NCBI RefSeq assembly: GCF_000755245.1
Contig: NZ_BBMP01000024.1
Coordinates: 62,001 to 126,000 of the forward strand
Direction: 5' to 3'
Origin: Halococcus sediminicola
Lineage (GTDB): Archaea; Halobacteriota; Halobacteria; Halobacteriales; Halococcaceae
Length of the DNA: 64,000 bases
The notes beneath the pieces were generated by a model, which made no database searches, had not been told where the DNA came from, and saw nothing but the letters and a program-made list of their open reading frames with translations. This document shows, piece by piece, positions 62,295 to 64,000 of this stretch. The translations under genes and the position numbers were made by a program. The first letter of the stretch is position 1; each line of letters starts with the position of its first letter.

Positions 62295-64000
62295 TTTGCA
62301 TCCTCTTCGTCGAGTCGGTCAGCCCACTCATCGTAGGATTCTAGCACGCGTGTTAGACGCTCCTCGTAATCCCAGCCTTCGTGGAATGTCTCGAAGATAA
62401 CTTCGAGGTGATCGCGCGAGAGACCGTAGAGATGCGCAACTACTGCATCAAGTTCGTAGATTTTATCCTGCTTTACCGTCTCATCAAGTGGCCCGTACTC
62501 AACCCCGACTGTCTCAGCCCACTTGGCGTAGCGCTCGTCGACAGCGGCGAGCTCACCCGCAAGCTGGACGACGCGCTCACGGAGTAGGGATTCATCACCG
62601 GGACGAGGTATTCGTAGAGCTTTCAATATGTGGTAGTTGAGCCCAGTTTCTACGAAACGACGTGCATACCAATCCAATGGAATTGAACTCAAGACACCTA
62701 AGAGATACGCTTGGTCGCGTTTTTCTCCACGAGGCCAAAGGAAGTAAGGTGCTTTATCTGTAAGAATTGTTTCCGGCGGTAACAACGCGGTACGGACTGT
62801 TCTGCTATCTGTATTTCGGGCAACATCCCGGAAAGCGATACGTGGTTCGAGGCATGGGAGAGTCGTTTGGTCGTGCACCCACTCTTCGTTCATCTCATAG
62901 AATGAAGATCGCTTGCCAGCATATTGATAGGAACTTTCTCGTTTGTCTTGTAAATATTCTTTTACAACTGAGGGATCGGACCAAGCGTAGCGAACACCCG
63001 TATCAGGAACCCAGATATCGAACGAAGCTCCTTTGAACACTGGCCAGAAGTTCTCCGGTGGTTCGTCAGTGAAGTGCATGATCCGTGTTCCATCGTCGGC
63101 CACTTTGTCGGTTCCAGCGTTGAGCTCAGCGCATGGGCGCGCTCGCCATTCGTCCTCTTCATCGAGATCGAGACGTGGATGTGCTGCCAATTCTCTGAAG
63201 ACCTCAACCGATTTCGGTTCAGATGGCAGTAGCGGAAACGAGGCAGTCCCTGTCCAGTTCTTTGCTTGTTCTACTGGGAAGGTATATGGACCCTGTTGCA
63301 GTCCCTCTTCGTAACTACTTTCGTCGGGGTATGGACCTCGTAGTGGTAGCACCGTCTCCTCGCCAGGAGCGATTTTACCGAGGCAAAACAGAGCAATGGT
63401 GTAACGCGGTTCCATTCCATCAAACACCCACCCACGCTTATTTTTCAGATAGGTGAGATCTGTGACTATACCCTTCTCAAGCAATTCACGACGGATTTTT
63501 TCTGACCCAGCACCCGAGAAGGCGCTTCTAGGGAGTACGACACCCATGTGACCGTTTTTTGCTATGAGTCGCCAAAATCTCCAAGCAAACGCTTTGTAGG
63601 TATCGGGTGCTGATCCACCCCACGCAGCACCGGGATACGGGCCGTTTTTAATGAACTGACTTCGCTTTTCTTGTTCCTCAAATTCATCGTGGAACTGTTC
63701 AACTAGATCCGGCCGCTCTTCTTCCATTTCCTTCCTGAGGCGCTCGATCTCCGTCTGAGATTTCCCCTGTAATCCGGGTACGTATCGCGTCCAAAATTCC
63801 TTTTCTTCGAGCGTTGCTTCCTGCCACGGAGGATTCCCAATGATGACGTCAAATCCCGCGTTCTCTCCTTGAAACACCTCGGGGAATGCGGCAGGGAAGT
63901 GTAGCGGGTCGGTCGATTCGAGCGCCGTCTGAGCTCGCTGGTGGACGTCCGTCCCAGTTAGGTCTCCGTCATCGTTCACCACTGTCGGATCGATATCTTC
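62291..64000 (-). CDS. N6-adenine DNA methyltransferase (Eco57I-like), N-terminus outside window
   Basis: The frame is open at the right edge, so the 5' part and the SAM-binding motif I lie beyond position 64000. At least 569 codons are present. The catalytic motif is IIGNPPW near 63830-63850, with later GVVLPRSAFSGAG (motif VIII-like) and a C-terminal target-recognition part (ending WADRLDEEDAK). Its stop overlaps the helicase start by ATGA. As partner of the PLD-helicase it should mark self DNA. DrmMI or type IIG-like methylases are alternatives. Confidence 0.88.
   Translation of the reverse strand, partial: EDIDPTVVNDDGDLTGTDVHQRAQTALESTDPLHFPAAFPEVFQGENAGFDVIIGNPPWQEATLEEKEFWTRYVPGLQGKSQTEIERLRKEMEEERPDLVEQFHDEFEEQEKRSQFIKNGPYPGAAWGGSAPDTYKAFAWRFWRLIAKNGHMGVVLPRSAFSGAGSEKIRRELLEKGIVTDLTYLKNKRGWVFDGMEPRYTIALFCLGKIAPGEETVLPLRGPYPDESSYEEGLQQGPYTFPVEQAKNWTGTASFPLLPSEPKSVEVFRELAAHPRLDLDEEDEWRARPCAELNAGTDKVADDGTRIMHFTDEPPENFWPVFKGASFDIWVPDTGVRYAWSDPSVVKEYLQDKRESSYQYAGKRSSFYEMNEEWVHDQTTLPCLEPRIAFRDVARNTDSRTVRTALLPPETILTDKAPYFLWPRGEKRDQAYLLGVLSSIPLDWYARRFVETGLNYHILKALRIPRPGDESLLRERVVQLAGELAAVDERYAKWAETVGVEYGPLDETVKQDKIYELDAVVAHLYGLSRDHLEVIFETFHEGWDYEERLTRVLESYDEWADRLDEEDAK

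Noticed and set aside
1-64000. CRISPR arrays, tRNA and rRNA genes
   Set aside because: No regularly spaced repeats, no cas genes, and no tRNA T-loop-plus-cloverleaf pattern could be found by eye on either strand.

Overview
The window comes from a haloarchaeon, either a chromosome or a large replicon. The evidence is the very acidic proteins, a TFB transcription factor and an archaeal Spt4, Bat-type and TrmB-type regulators, haloarchaeal insertion sequences, many small zinc-ribbon proteins, and high GC with AT-rich islands. No rRNA, tRNA or CRISPR array was found. Almost everything looks accessory: conjugation genes, mobile elements, clusters of regulators, scattered oxidoreductases and a defence island.

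Layout. 0-12 kb: a conjugation or type IV secretion module. Three minus-strand genes (TrbC-like, TrbL-like, and a VirB4-like ATPase that runs off the left end) face a plus-strand set holding a small HTH regulator, a membrane hydrolase with DUF7282 repeats and a Tat-exported beta-helix protein. 12-25 kb: a PIN/HTH pair, a DJ-1 family protein, two MDR oxidoreductases with a broken C-terminal copy of one of them, a TrkA-C membrane protein, a ferritin-like protein, a frameshifted DUF433 gene, an ABM monooxygenase, an FNT channel, a transposase, and TFB plus Spt4 paralogues. 25-30 kb: an alcohol dehydrogenase between inverted copies of a repeat, an IS4-type transposase and a serine recombinase. 30-36 kb: a dense regulator cluster of four Bat-like proteins (one truncated), two TrmB proteins and three tiny zinc-finger proteins. 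36-48 kb: SDR, ADH, amidohydrolase and DUF59 genes, a complete 1285-bp IS with 7-bp target duplications, a 5'-truncated hydroxyacid dehydrogenase, an HbpS-like protein, a formaldehyde-dehydrogenase-like MDR, and an SDR gene split by a 233-bp MITE that shares the ends of that IS.

48-64 kb is a defence island that starts with a tyrosine recombinase. Next to it is a compact three-gene CBASS operon: a CD-NTase ending in glycine, a single 778-residue protein joining E2, E1 and JAB domains, and a TIR-SAVED effector. Then come a paralogue of the haloarchaeal RNA polymerase epsilon subunit, an unrecognised 389-residue protein, and a minus-strand operon of an N6-adenine methyltransferase (5' end outside the window), a PLD-SNF2 helicase and an AT-rich GmrSD-type endonuclease.

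The CBASS operon is the strongest candidate for an unusual system. Its ubiquitin-like E2, E1 and deconjugase activities are fused in one chain, and its effector combines cyclic-oligonucleotide sensing with likely NAD+ destruction. The other notable results are the IS/MITE pair with exact target duplications, the Bat/zinc-finger overlapping gene pairs, and a perfect 11-bp inverted repeat between divergent catabolic genes.
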